In this document: positions 6,024-13,721 of the stretch, in pieces
Layout of the letters: every line of letters starts with the position of its first letter
Position numbering within the stretch: position 1 is the first letter of the stretch
NCBI GenBank assembly: GCA_947632355.1
Contig: CANROY010000023.1
Location: 1-16,703, forward strand
DNA length: 16,703 nucleotides
From: an uncultured Bacilli bacterium
Lineage (GTDB): Bacteria; Bacillota_I; Bacilli_A; RF39; UBA660
Reading direction: 5' to 3'
The notes under the pieces: generated by a model
The model's database searches: none
Seen by the model: the letters and a program-made list of their open reading frames with translations, nothing else
Told to the model about the DNA's origin: nothing
Made by a program: the position numbers and the translations under genes

Positions 6024-6908
6024 TTGCAATTGGGTAAGTTTGTTGCTCCAATGCTCTTGGATGAGATAGAGCAGCCCTTTAATTCAAAGGATTATATTTA
6101 TGAATTAAAATTTGATGGCGTAAGAACAATCCTTCATACAGGTAAAAATACTTTTAAACTTTTTGGAAGACGGGGAACGGATTTTACTAACCTCTATCCG
6201 GAATTAAAGGAGATTCAAAAAAGTATCAAACATGATTGTATTTTTGATGGCGAAATCGTAACGTTTGTGAGAGGTGTCCCTAGTTTTTTAAAACTACAAG
6301 AAAGAACGCACGCGAAAAAGAAAGAAAAAATTAAAAGCTTAGTAGAGCAAGTTCCAGTTGTTTTTATGGTGTTTGATATTCTCTATTTGGATGGCGTCGA
6401 TTTAACGAACGAACCTCTAATAAAACGTAAGAAACTATTAGAAAGTTTTTCAGATACGGAAACATTTATTAAAGTAAAGTATGTAGAAGAAAAAGGAAAA
6501 GAGTTGTTCAAAAAGGTAAAAAAGATGAATTTCGAAGGAATCGTTGCCAAGAAAAAAGATAGTGTTTATGAAATAGGAGAGCGTGTAGAGTCTTGGATTA
6601 AGATTAAGAATCTAAAAGAAGAAAAGTTTTTTGTTGGAGGGTACTTTGAAAAGAGTGAAAATGCCGTTATTTCTCTTTATCTAGGAGAATACCGAAAGAA
6701 TAAATTTTGTTTTGTTGGTAAAGTTTCAATGGGAAAGAAACAAAAACTGTATGAAGTAATTAAAAATGCGAACGTTATTAAAAAATCACCTTTTGTAGAT
6801 TTTGAAGAAAAAGAGTGCAAGTATATAAAACCAACCATAGAAGTTACGATAGCTTACTTAGAAAGAACAAATATCAATCATTTACGACAACCGATTTTTA
6901 AAAAATAA
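6024..6908 (+). CDS. ligD: ATP-dependent DNA ligase, LigD ligase domain only
   Basis: Seals the strand breaks held by Ku. The nucleotidyltransferase domain (about 1-195) has motif I ELKFDGVR with AMP-accepting Lys29, motif FDGEIV at 74-79, FDILYLDG at 117-124, motif IV EGIVAKK at 171-177 and motif V WIKIK at 191-195. An OB-fold region fills about 200-294. The polymerase (PrimPol) and 3'-phosphoesterase domains of large LigD proteins are absent: at 294 aa this is a stand-alone ligase. The start is TTG 6024, supported by GAGGTG ending 7 bases upstream and the one-base gap after ku; no ATG fits the conserved N-terminus. It converges on the HD-domain gene with only two bases between stop codons. 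Confidence 0.93.
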   Translation: MQLGKFVAPMLLDEIEQPFNSKDYIYELKFDGVRTILHTGKNTFKLFGRRGTDFTNLYPELKEIQKSIKHDCIFDGEIVTFVRGVPSFLKLQERTHAKKKEKIKSLVEQVPVVFMVFDILYLDGVDLTNEPLIKRKKLLESFSDTETFIKVKYVEEKGKELFKKVKKMNFEGIVAKKKDSVYEIGERVESWIKIKNLKEEKFFVGGYFEKSENAVISLYLGEYRKNKFCFVGKVSMGKKQKLYEVIKNANVIKKSPFVDFEEKECKYIKPTIEVTIAYLERTNINHLRQPIFKK

Positions 6909-6910
6909 AA

Positions 6911-7918
6911 CTATAGTTTCTTGATTTTTCTTACATAAGCATAAGTACTATCGTGAAATTCGTTATATTTTTGATACAATTCTTGGGCTACTTTTGAAAC
7001 TTCATTTATTCGAATAACTTCATTATGGTACTTCACTAAAGGAATTACATTTCTTTTTTTGGCTTCTAAAGAAACATAAAAGTTATTTGGTTTTTGCTCT
7101 GTACAAATTACTTCTTTCGTATTTTCAAAAATGGACCATGAAGAAAAGTTTTCTTTTAAAACCGCTGCAATATCTTTTTCACTTTTTTGATACAAATCCT
7201 CTATGGTCAATAAATTTTTATTAACGGCTAGTCTTATCATTTCACTAATATAATGCATAATGTATTTATCTTTGTTCTTTTGTAATTCCATAGCATATAC
7301 AAAAACCATTTGGATAAATTTTTCTCCTATTTCTACTGAAGAAAATCCTATTTCTTTTTGATGATTTTCGTTTTGTAAAACAACAAGATCATCATAAACT
7401 TCTTTTATTTCTTTTAAAGAATGGGTATGTAACCAAATAAAACAAGCGTTGAAAACTCCATCTAAACGATCCGTACAAAGTTTAGGGGATTTGTTCTCAA
7501 GTATGGGGAAGGCACTTTTGTTTTGTAAATCTTCTACGGTTATATTATCGTTTTGTAATAAGTTTTTCAATTCTTTATCTTGCTCTATGAAATAGCGTAT
7601 ATCTTTTTCTGCTGTTTCTTGATTTTGAGAGTCACCATAAAAATAATCAATGGAATGAGCAAAACAAGGTGTACCAGTATCGTGCAGTAAACTAGCAATC
7701 GCTTCTTTTTTGTTATGCGTAAAGTGATATGTCATAAGAGCAACAATCAAACTATGGCCAAATCGAGAATAAAAAAATAAAGGAGAATACAGTTTTGTAT
7801 AATCACAACCACAAAATTGACCCACTCCTTTTAATCTTTGCATTGTTTTCGTTTGCAAGTAAGGGTTAAAAAAAGTAGGATAATCATTGTCAATAAAAAT
7901 TTTTATGTATTCTTCCAT
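6911..7918 (-). CDS. HD-domain phosphohydrolase-like protein with an altered HD motif
   Basis: An HD-superfamily protein of the YwfO/SAMHD1 style, a group that includes dNTP triphosphohydrolases. Numbering from ATG 7918: His55 in RFGHS, His79-Asp80 in LLHDTGTPCFAH, His88, and a later Asp150/Asp153 in DRLDG give the H...HD...D metal set. The usual block is HDxGHxPFSH. Here the second His is Thr83, the position of a catalytic His in SAMHD1-like enzymes, so activity may differ or be lost. The C-terminal half is helical and unrecognised. Start choice: in-frame GTG 7927 and ATG 7924 also exist, but ATG 7918 has GTGATG upstream in the same arrangement as ku. No membrane segment is visible. The substrate is unknown; it stands beside the repair genes but on the other strand. 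Confidence 0.8.
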   Translation of the reverse strand: MEEYIKIFIDNDYPTFFNPYLQTKTMQRLKGVGQFCGCDYTKLYSPLFFYSRFGHSLIVALMTYHFTHNKKEAIASLLHDTGTPCFAHSIDYFYGDSQNQETAEKDIRYFIEQDKELKNLLQNDNITVEDLQNKSAFPILENKSPKLCTDRLDGVFNACFIWLHTHSLKEIKEVYDDLVVLQNENHQKEIGFSSVEIGEKFIQMVFVYAMELQKNKDKYIMHYISEMIRLAVNKNLLTIEDLYQKSEKDIAAVLKENFSSWSIFENTKEVICTEQKPNNFYVSLEAKKRNVIPLVKYHNEVIRINEVSKVAQELYQKYNEFHDSTYAYVRKIKKL

Positions 7919-7936
7919 AGCCATCACTAAGATATT

Positions 7937-7965
7937 AGTTTACCATAAAAAAACTTTTAAGAAAA
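7937..7965 (-). promoter_or_regulatory. Possible promoter of the HD-domain gene
   Basis: The minus strand shows TGG TAAACT (complement of 7937-7945), an extended -10. A poor TTTTCT -35 lies 17 bases upstream. It is the best candidate in the divergent gap. Confidence 0.35.
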
Positions 7966-7997
7966 GGAAAACTTTGCTTTTCTTTTTTTCGTTTCTA

Positions 7998-8006
7998 TGC
8001 TATATT
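7998..8006 (+). promoter_or_regulatory. Extended -10 promoter of the 8058-11228 operon
   Basis: TGC TATATT is an extended -10. The -35 region at 7978-7983 is only TTTTCT, and TTGCTT at 7974 is too far away. Transcription would start near 8013. An 8-bp inverted repeat (7959-7966 with 7977-7984) overlaps the -35 region and could be a hairpin or operator. Confidence 0.5.
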
Positions 8007-8057
8007 TAGAGTGTAAAAAATAAGTGTATACGAATACGTTGTTGTAGGTGGTAAAAT

Positions 8058-9101
8058 ATGGCAAAAAAGTTTTTTAAAACAATAGGAAAAATTTTTTCTT
8101 TTATTGGAGTCTTTTTAATAGTTGTTCTCTTAACTTTATATTTAACGGTTGTTTTATTTGTGCATGGTCCTTCTACCAATGCCAAAGATTTATTTGTAAC
8201 AACCATATTAGAAACAGGACAACTTAAGTTCTTAGCATCCCTTGTTCTTAATAAAGAGGAGATTAATGCAATCGTTTCTAAGAATTCCTTAAAAGATTTA
8301 GATAGTGAAGTCGATACGGATTTAATTGATGTTGCAGCAGGAAGTTTTGAACAAGACCTTGTTGAAGTACACGAAATTGTTGGAAATAACTTTGCAGGTA
8401 AGATGATGATTGTAAATGACCCTTCGAAGGTTAGTATTGCAACGACTTATCCTTGGGGAGAATATGGAAAAGAACTTGATAAATTAGTTACAGAAAATCA
8501 TGCAATTGCAGGAATTAATGGAGGTTTATACCAATCCGATGCCAATAAAGGAGGAAGACCTCTAGGGGTTACAGTAAGTAATGGAGAGATACAAGATATT
8601 TCTTTAGGGTATACAGGCCTTTACTTAATTGGTTTTGATACAGATAATATTTTAAGAATTATCAGTTTAGATGGTAAAAATAAAAGTGATGTTGAAAAAC
8701 TCATAAAAGAAGAACATATACGAGATGCTATTGCATTTCAAGAAGAGGCAAGTGATAAAAATAATCACTTTGTCAAACTCATTGTGAATGGCGAAAAACG
8801 TGAATTAAATGGTCTTGGTAGTGGAGCCAATCCAAGAACGGCGATTGGTCAAAGAAAAGATGGTGCAGTTTTATTTTTAGTTACTGATGGTCGTGGTAAA
8901 AATGGACATTTAGGAGCTACAGCTAGTGATTTAATCGAGATTATGGAGAAATATGGAGCCGTTAACGCTGCCAACTTAGATGGCGGAAGTTCTTCCACTA
9001 TGTATTATAAGGATGAATACTTAATGACAAGTGTTACCTTCTATTACTCTAATTCTTCTTGGCGACTTCCAACTGCCTTTATCGTAAAGGATGGTGAGTA
9101 A
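8058..9101 (+). CDS. Membrane-anchored phosphodiester glycosidase family protein (NAGPA-like)
   Basis: This family hydrolyses sugar-1-phosphate diesters; the animal member uncovers mannose-6-phosphate by removing GlcNAc. The bacterial roles are mostly envelope or exopolysaccharide related. Residues 12-36 are one membrane segment near a Lys-rich N-terminus, so the catalytic part should face outside. The family domain runs from about 110 to 345: NGGLY at 154-158, NPRTAIG at 258-264, DGRG at 277-280 and NLDGGSSS at 306-313. The fold is complete and the length of 347 aa is normal. AGGTGG at 8046-8051 supports ATG 8058. It is the first gene of a tight operon with a membrane-anchored unknown protein (one-base gap) and a GT2-GtrA protein. 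The joint role is probably trimming or remodelling a surface polymer. The substrate is not known. Confidence 0.88.
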   Translation: MAKKFFKTIGKIFSFIGVFLIVVLLTLYLTVVLFVHGPSTNAKDLFVTTILETGQLKFLASLVLNKEEINAIVSKNSLKDLDSEVDTDLIDVAAGSFEQDLVEVHEIVGNNFAGKMMIVNDPSKVSIATTYPWGEYGKELDKLVTENHAIAGINGGLYQSDANKGGRPLGVTVSNGEIQDISLGYTGLYLIGFDTDNILRIISLDGKNKSDVEKLIKEEHIRDAIAFQEEASDKNNHFVKLIVNGEKRELNGLGSGANPRTAIGQRKDGAVLFLVTDGRGKNGHLGATASDLIEIMEKYGAVNAANLDGGSSSTMYYKDEYLMTSVTFYYSNSSWRLPTAFIVKDGE

Positions 9102-9102
9102 G

Positions 9103-10188
9103 ATGAATAAGAAAAAAAGTATTTTTAAAAAATCATTATTAATCTATACCATTGTGCTTGTTCTACTTGCCCTATGTTTTTTAGGATTTGTCTACTACAA
9201 CTTACAAAAATATGAAAATAGTTTACTCGATAATGTTTTAAAAACAACCATTCGTGATTTAGATAAAGAACAACTTACAACCTATTTAAAACAAGAAAAT
9301 AAAAATACCAACTTAGTAAGTAAGTATCAAGAACTTACAAAAAGAGAAGATTATACCTTCGTTTTAACCGATGAAAATGTGTATGATGCTTATTTAGATG
9401 GTCGAGTTCTTTTTACAATCCATTTAAAATCTCTTGGTGAAAAAACTTGTTTAGGTCTTTTACAATACGAAAGTTATGAAGTAGAGAGTATCACACCGCA
9501 TTTAGAAAAAGGTTTGTATTATTATAAGGTGGAAATACCAAGTACCTATACGCTTTATGTGAATAATCAAGAATACACAGAAAATAAAACCGAAGAAGAA
9601 TATCCGAATTTATCCTTTATGTACTATAATGATGCTATGCCTAAAAAGGTAACGTATGAAATTACGGATTTAGAAAGCGATGCTACGATCACTATTAAAG
9701 ATGAAGATGGAGAAATTGTAAATCCAAAAGTAGAGGGTGTTACGTATCAAGTAGAGGGAAGTAAACAAATCAAAAGTCAAGAAGAAGCCCAAGAAATCAT
9801 TGGAGATTTTGATATTCTATCCCTTGCTAAAAATTGGAGTTTATTCTTAAGTCGTGATTTAAGTGGAGCAAGTTATGGTTTTTCAACGATTTCAACTTAT
9901 ATTATTAAAGATACGGAAATGTGGGAGAAAGCCTATAACTGGGCACATAATATCGATATAACGTTTATTTCTTCACATACACTAAAGAACCCGGCATTTA
10001 CAAATGAACGTGTTGAAAACTTCGTATTTTATAGTAAAGATGCTTTCTCTTGTGAAGTTTATTTAGAAAAACATATGGTGGTAAAAGGAGAAGAGCAAAC
10101 GGATATTATGCATGATACCTTATCTTTTATTAAAGAAAATGAAGAATGGAAATTAATGAATATTAAGGGAATAACGGATGGAGAATGA
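9103..10188 (+). CDS. Membrane-anchored extracytoplasmic protein of unknown function
   Basis: I do not recognise the family. ATG 9103 is preferred over an in-frame ATG at 9091, because the latter overlaps the previous gene and has no proper ribosome site, while GGTGAG lies just before 9103. The 361-aa protein starts with MNKKKSIFKK and one membrane segment at about 11-31, with no lipobox Cys in a convincing position, so it is probably an outside-facing anchored protein. Residues about 90-220 look beta-rich. The C-terminal part (about 230-361) has a helix and strand pattern resembling an NTF2-like fold, with FSCEVYLEKHMVV and EEWKLMNI strands; this is a weak impression. It sits between the glycosidase-family gene and the GT2-GtrA gene, overlapping the latter's start region, so it probably assists the same envelope pathway. 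Confidence 0.8.
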   Translation: MNKKKSIFKKSLLIYTIVLVLLALCFLGFVYYNLQKYENSLLDNVLKTTIRDLDKEQLTTYLKQENKNTNLVSKYQELTKREDYTFVLTDENVYDAYLDGRVLFTIHLKSLGEKTCLGLLQYESYEVESITPHLEKGLYYYKVEIPSTYTLYVNNQEYTENKTEEEYPNLSFMYYNDAMPKKVTYEITDLESDATITIKDEDGEIVNPKVEGVTYQVEGSKQIKSQEEAQEIIGDFDILSLAKNWSLFLSRDLSGASYGFSTISTYIIKDTEMWEKAYNWAHNIDITFISSHTLKNPAFTNERVENFVFYSKDAFSCEVYLEKHMVVKGEEQTDIMHDTLSFIKENEEWKLMNIKGITDGE

Positions 10189-10190
10189 AT

Positions 10191-11228
10191 ATGATTAAAG
10201 ATGGAGTTGTCTTACTTCCTTGTTATAATCCTGATGAACAAATTATGAGTGCTTTTTTAGAATCTTTAAGTAAAGTATTTAAACATATTGTTCTTATTAA
10301 TGATGGTTGTAGCCAAATACATAAAGAGTTTTTTAAAAAGTTAGAAAAGAAATATCCTGTTGTTACGCATTATCGTAATTTTGGTAAAGGAAGAGGCATT
10401 AAGAATGGTTTAAACTACATATTAAACAACTATCCGGATTGCAAAGTCATTATCAGTGCTGATTGTGATGGCCAACATAGTGTAGAAGACATTAAGAAGT
10501 GCTATCAAGCCGCTTTAGAAAATCAAGATGCCTATATTTTAGGCTATCGTGATTTTGATCGTAAAAATGTTCCTTTTAAATCTCGTTATGGTAATAAAAT
10601 TACGCGTGGAGTTCTAAAAGTTTTTGTGGGATTAAATGTTCGTGATACCCAAACCGGTTTAAGAGCGATGTCAAGAACTGTTGCTAGTCAAATGCTTACG
10701 GTCAATGGAGAACGTTACGAATATGAAACGAATACCTTGCTGTTTTGTAAAAACGAAGATATTCCTCTTGTAGAAGTTCCTATCGAAACCATTTATATTG
10801 AAGACAATCGCACAAGTCATTTTAATCCTATTAAAGATTCAATATTAATCTATAAATTATTTGTGAAATATATTGTTTGTGCTTTAAGTAGTTTTGTGGT
10901 AGACCTTTTGTTATTTACTTGTTTTTTAAATATCTTAAATCATTTTAGTATGGGAAAAAGTATTTTTATGGCAACGATTATTGCAAGAATTCTTTCTTCT
11001 TTGTATAACTACTTTGTAAATGCTAAACTTGTCTTTAAAAAAATGAATAAAACTTCTTTAATCAAGTATGCCATTTTAGTCGTGGTGCAAATGTTTGCAT
11101 CAGCCTTTGCTGTATCCATTTTGCATAAGTGGGTACCAATTGCACCAGTTATCTTAAAAATGAGCGTTGATTTTATTATCTTTATTATAAATTTTATTAT
11201 TCAAAGAGAATTTATCTTTAAAAGATAA
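10191..11228 (+). CDS. GT2 glycosyltransferase fused to a GtrA membrane domain
   Basis: The N-terminal domain (1-215) is a family 2 glycosyltransferase like dolichol/undecaprenyl-phosphate sugar synthases: VVLLPCYN at 6-13, VLINDG at 34-39, the metal and nucleotide-sugar motif ADCDGQH at 90-96 (Asp91, Asp93) and RDTQTGLRAM at 151-160. The C-terminal domain (about 225-345) has four membrane segments with GtrA hallmarks: NYFVNAKLVF at 273-282 and NFIIQREFIF at 334-343. GtrA proteins are thought to move lipid-linked sugars across the membrane, so this fusion would both load the sugar on the lipid and move it. ATG 10191 is chosen because GGAG at 10180-10183 is 7 bases upstream; ATG 10185, overlapping the previous TGA, is too close. 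It is the last gene of the operon and ends at a strong terminator. Confidence 0.93.
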   Translation: MIKDGVVLLPCYNPDEQIMSAFLESLSKVFKHIVLINDGCSQIHKEFFKKLEKKYPVVTHYRNFGKGRGIKNGLNYILNNYPDCKVIISADCDGQHSVEDIKKCYQAALENQDAYILGYRDFDRKNVPFKSRYGNKITRGVLKVFVGLNVRDTQTGLRAMSRTVASQMLTVNGERYEYETNTLLFCKNEDIPLVEVPIETIYIEDNRTSHFNPIKDSILIYKLFVKYIVCALSSFVVDLLLFTCFLNILNHFSMGKSIFMATIIARILSSLYNYFVNAKLVFKKMNKTSLIKYAILVVVQMFASAFAVSILHKWVPIAPVILKMSVDFIIFIINFIIQREFIFKR

Positions 11229-11267
11229 AAAGTTAGAATCTGTTTAGAATCAATTTTAACTTTTTTT
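11227..11267. terminator. Bidirectional terminator between the envelope operon and the 442-aa gene
   Basis: AAAAAGTTAGAAT pairs with ATTTTAACTTTTT as a 13-bp stem with one G-U pair around a 13-base loop, followed by a T tract. The mirror tract serves the minus strand. It overlaps both flanking stop codons. Confidence 0.85.
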
Positions 11268-12561
11268 CTGTTCTCTCTTTTATCAAAGGAAAATAAAGCT
11301 TTCTATCCTCTTCATTATGATTCCAAATTAGATCAAAATAGGTAGTATTTGAAATTTCATTCTTTATCAAGTTGATTAGTGCTGTTTGATATTCTGTTGC
11401 AATCGATGGGTCATATTGGTAGCAATAAAGATATGTATGGTAGTAAGCTATAGCAACATAAATAAGTTCATCAGGAGATAATAAATGTTCCTCTTTCTTT
11501 TGCCAAATTGTTTTAAGAAATTTTTGATACATTTCCATTAAAGTTTCAGGAAGTTGATAGTGTTGCATTTTTCTAAAAAAAATCTTAGTTGCTTCAAAAT
11601 AAAAAGGAAAGTAATCTGGCATTTGCTTTGTTAATGAATTTATAGAAGCTAATAGTTGTGTAGGATTTGCATTTACTATATCAGCTTGTGCAACCAATGT
11701 ATTATACAAAGCAGGAATGGTATTTTGTATATGTATATCTAAATATTGATTGTATGTTACTTTTGTATTATTAGCACATAAATTAAGTTCAGCAAATAAA
11801 ATATGTGCTATACTATTATTTAGTATAAAAGTTAATACACTTGTGATTTTTTTTATGTCTTGTTGTAACTCCTTTTCATCTAAACAAATATTATTCTGTT
11901 TATATAACACATTTTTTTCTATTTTTGCACATATTTCTATATAAAAATAAAATACATTTTTTAAATTTATTTCAGAATTACGATCTATATACGCTTCATT
12001 TAATTTTTTTATTTGATTCTCAAAATTTACATAGTGATATGCTATATCTATATCCGTATTTTTCAATTGAGTAGTTAGTAATCCTTTTCCATTTGAATTA
12101 TAAGTAATATTAGAATAATTAAAATGATAAGTCTGATAAATTTTATTTTGCAAGTAGATAGGAATAAAGTCTAACATAAAGGAAAAATCAATGTTTAGAT
12201 TGCTTGCTTGTTGTAATAAATGATAGGCTATAAATACAACTATTTCTTTTAAAAACTTTTCATCCTGGATAGAATCATAAATAATGGTATTTTTTGCTTG
12301 TGGAAGAGTATAGCCATCTAAAAGAATGTATAATTTCTCATCGCTATTGTTAAGGTCAAGTTGATTTCCTACTTCATTTACATAGTGATCACTTATTAAA
12401 TAAATGTTTAATGCATTTTGAAAAGGAGTATAATTTGTATATTTTGTTATTTCTTCTACATATATACCCATATATTTTAAAAAATGGGTTAGTAATATTC
12501 TTGGTTTAACATCTAATAAACTACAATACAAATTTACTCTATGATTATCAGCTATATCCAT
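11233..12561 (-). CDS. Orphan protein of 442 aa, all-helical C-terminus
   Basis: I do not recognise this protein. The first 115 residues show a strand and helix alternation: VNLYCSLLD, a helix at about 19-38, ALNIYLISD, KLYILLDG, NTIIYDS, then a helix. This could be a Rossmann-like or TIR/receiver-like fold, but no catalytic motif is seen, so this is a guess. The rest appears helical with many Tyr, Leu and Gln residues, possibly helical-repeat-like near 340-430. No membrane segment or signal peptide is visible. It is much more AT-rich than its neighbours, with many ATA codons, suggesting an acquired gene. ATG 12561 is preceded only by a weak GAAG, and the predicted transcript start is about 12 bases upstream, so translation may be poorly primed. 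It converges on the envelope operon. Confidence 0.7.
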   Translation of the reverse strand: MDIADNHRVNLYCSLLDVKPRILLTHFLKYMGIYVEEITKYTNYTPFQNALNIYLISDHYVNEVGNQLDLNNSDEKLYILLDGYTLPQAKNTIIYDSIQDEKFLKEIVVFIAYHLLQQASNLNIDFSFMLDFIPIYLQNKIYQTYHFNYSNITYNSNGKGLLTTQLKNTDIDIAYHYVNFENQIKKLNEAYIDRNSEINLKNVFYFYIEICAKIEKNVLYKQNNICLDEKELQQDIKKITSVLTFILNNSIAHILFAELNLCANNTKVTYNQYLDIHIQNTIPALYNTLVAQADIVNANPTQLLASINSLTKQMPDYFPFYFEATKIFFRKMQHYQLPETLMEMYQKFLKTIWQKKEEHLLSPDELIYVAIAYYHTYLYCYQYDPSIATEYQTALINLIKNEISNTTYFDLIWNHNEEDRKLYFPLIKERTEKKLKLILNRF

Positions 12562-12579
12562 TTTTCTTCACTGGCTATT

Positions 12580-12608
12580 ACTCTATCTTATGCTATTTTA
12601 TTTGTCAA
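12580..12608 (-). promoter_or_regulatory. Promoter of the 442-aa gene, inside the end of the upstream gene
   Basis: The minus strand has a perfect -35 TTGACA (complement of 12603-12608), a 17-base spacer and TAGAGT (complement of 12580-12585) as a fair -10. The -35 lies within the last codons of the DUF6512-like gene, so this gene has its own promoter rather than relying on read-through. Confidence 0.6.
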
Positions 12609-13125
12609 GTCCAAAAGTATTTGTTATAGGGTCTTGAAAAAGAGGAATATGAGGCGGATAAAACGTGAATAAGAAGAAGAGAAGCATTAAAAATAGTAAG
12701 AAAAAAAGGCACATTTTGTTACAACAGGAGATTTGATAAACTTCTTTAAAGAAAAAATATTCTCCTACAAGAACAGAGATAAAAAAACTACTAATGTTTA
12801 AAAAAGCAAGAGAAAACCCCATTATTCCTTTAAACGTATAGAAAAATAGAACTAAGAATGATAAAGAAATTAAGATCCCTTTTGTTTTAGCACATAAAAA
12901 GTTGGGGATTTCCTTTTGATAGAGAAGACAGCCAATAAACGTAAACAAAAGAGTAGGGAAAAAGATAAGTTTTAAGTGTTCCCACGTACTTTCATTAATG
13001 GCACTAAATAAAGCAACAAAGGAATTTTTGCTTGACCAATCATACGTAAAATGAAGAAGTACTCCTAGGATAAAAATAGAGAAAACACTCATGATTTCAA
13101 AAGTCGTTAGTTTCATTTTTTTCAT
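12598..13125 (-). CDS. DUF6512-like multi-pass membrane protein
   Basis: A 175-aa integral membrane protein with about five hydrophobic segments (near 9-27, 50-67, 80-98, 105-124 and 135-155). The loop FSAINESTWEHLKL at about 40-53 matches the conserved NEStWEHxKL signature I associate with DUF6512 proteins of Bacillota. The function of that family is not known. Charged residues are few, and the Asn-Glu-Ser and Trp-Glu-His group could form a polar site in the membrane. AAGGTGA lies 5 bases before ATG 13125. It is divergent from the 13203 gene, with a 77-base gap holding both regulatory regions; no strong promoter could be picked out there. The protein ends close to the 442-aa gene's promoter. 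Confidence 0.75.
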   Translation of the reverse strand: MKKMKLTTFEIMSVFSIFILGVLLHFTYDWSSKNSFVALFSAINESTWEHLKLIFFPTLLFTFIGCLLYQKEIPNFLCAKTKGILISLSFLVLFFYTFKGIMGFSLAFLNISSFFISVLVGEYFFFKEVYQISCCNKMCLFFLLFLMLLFFLFTFYPPHIPLFQDPITNTFGLDK

Positions 13126-13202
13126 ATCTTCACCTTTTTAATTCTATGCAAGAAAGTATATTTTTAAGAAATTACACCAAACTACAAAACAGGAGGAAAC
13201 GT

Positions 13203-13637
13203 ATGAAAGATGAAAAAGAAGTAAATGTTTTAGATGAATTAAACAAAGGGGCTTGTATGGGAATGGATGCTATTCATTTTATCCTTGATAAAGTAAGCGA
13301 TGAGAAGTTAAAACAAGAACTAGAAAAAGAATATGAGCAATATAAAGAGATTTCTACGAAAATAGAAACTCTATATCCGGAATATAGTTCCAAAGAACCA
13401 CATGAAACCAGTAAAATGAATAAAGTAATGACTTGGTATGGTATTGAAATGAAAACTATGCTCGATGATAGTACTTCCAAAATAGCGGAGTTATTATTAC
13501 AAGGTGTGAATATGGGAATTATTGAAGGAAGAAAACTACTAAACCATAAGAATACGGATGATGCTGTTAACGATTTAGTACAAGCGTATGTGGATATGCA
13601 AGAGGAATCTGTTGAACATTTAAAACGTTTTTTATAA
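13203..13637 (+). CDS. Ferritin-like four-helix-bundle protein of unknown function
   Basis: A 144-aa helical protein. Four helices can be traced at about 5-30, 32-57, 68-105 and 110-143, with conserved-looking turns LYPEYSSKEPHETS and GVNMGIIEGRKLL. It resembles a group of small ferritin-like (DUF2383-type) proteins in Firmicutes. The two-metal E-ExxH set of true ferritins is not evident, so iron storage should not be assumed. ATG 13203 is chosen because AGGAGG at 13191-13196 lies 6 bases upstream; an in-frame ATG at 13146 has no ribosome site. It is followed by its own terminator, so it is a single-gene unit. No membrane segment is present. Confidence 0.75.
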   Translation: MKDEKEVNVLDELNKGACMGMDAIHFILDKVSDEKLKQELEKEYEQYKEISTKIETLYPEYSSKEPHETSKMNKVMTWYGIEMKTMLDDSTSKIAELLLQGVNMGIIEGRKLLNHKNTDDAVNDLVQAYVDMQEESVEHLKRFL

Positions 13638-13665
13638 AAGATAGATGAAAATATCTATTTTTTTT
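13636..13665 (+). terminator. Rho-independent terminator of the 13203 gene
   Basis: AAAAGATAGAT pairs with ATCTATTTTTT over 11 positions (one G-U) around a 6-base loop, then a run of Ts at 13659-13665. It starts within the stop codon. Confidence 0.85.
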
Positions 13666-13666
13666 C

Positions 13667-13695
13667 TTGCATTTCTATTCTAAGTTTCATACAAT
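13667..13695 (+). promoter_or_regulatory. Promoter of trxB
   Basis: TTGCAT (13667-13672), exactly 17 bases, then TACAAT (13690-13695). Both hexamers are close to consensus. It begins right after the upstream terminator's T run, with a predicted start near 13702. Confidence 0.75.
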
Positions 13696-13721
13696 TTAGT
13701 TAGAGATAAGTGGGTGATACA

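Noticed and set aside
6908..6919. Palindrome AAACTATAGTTT between ligD and the HD gene
   Set aside because: It has no loop and a weak stem, so it is not a credible terminator. No better terminator is visible in the 2-base gap between these convergent genes.
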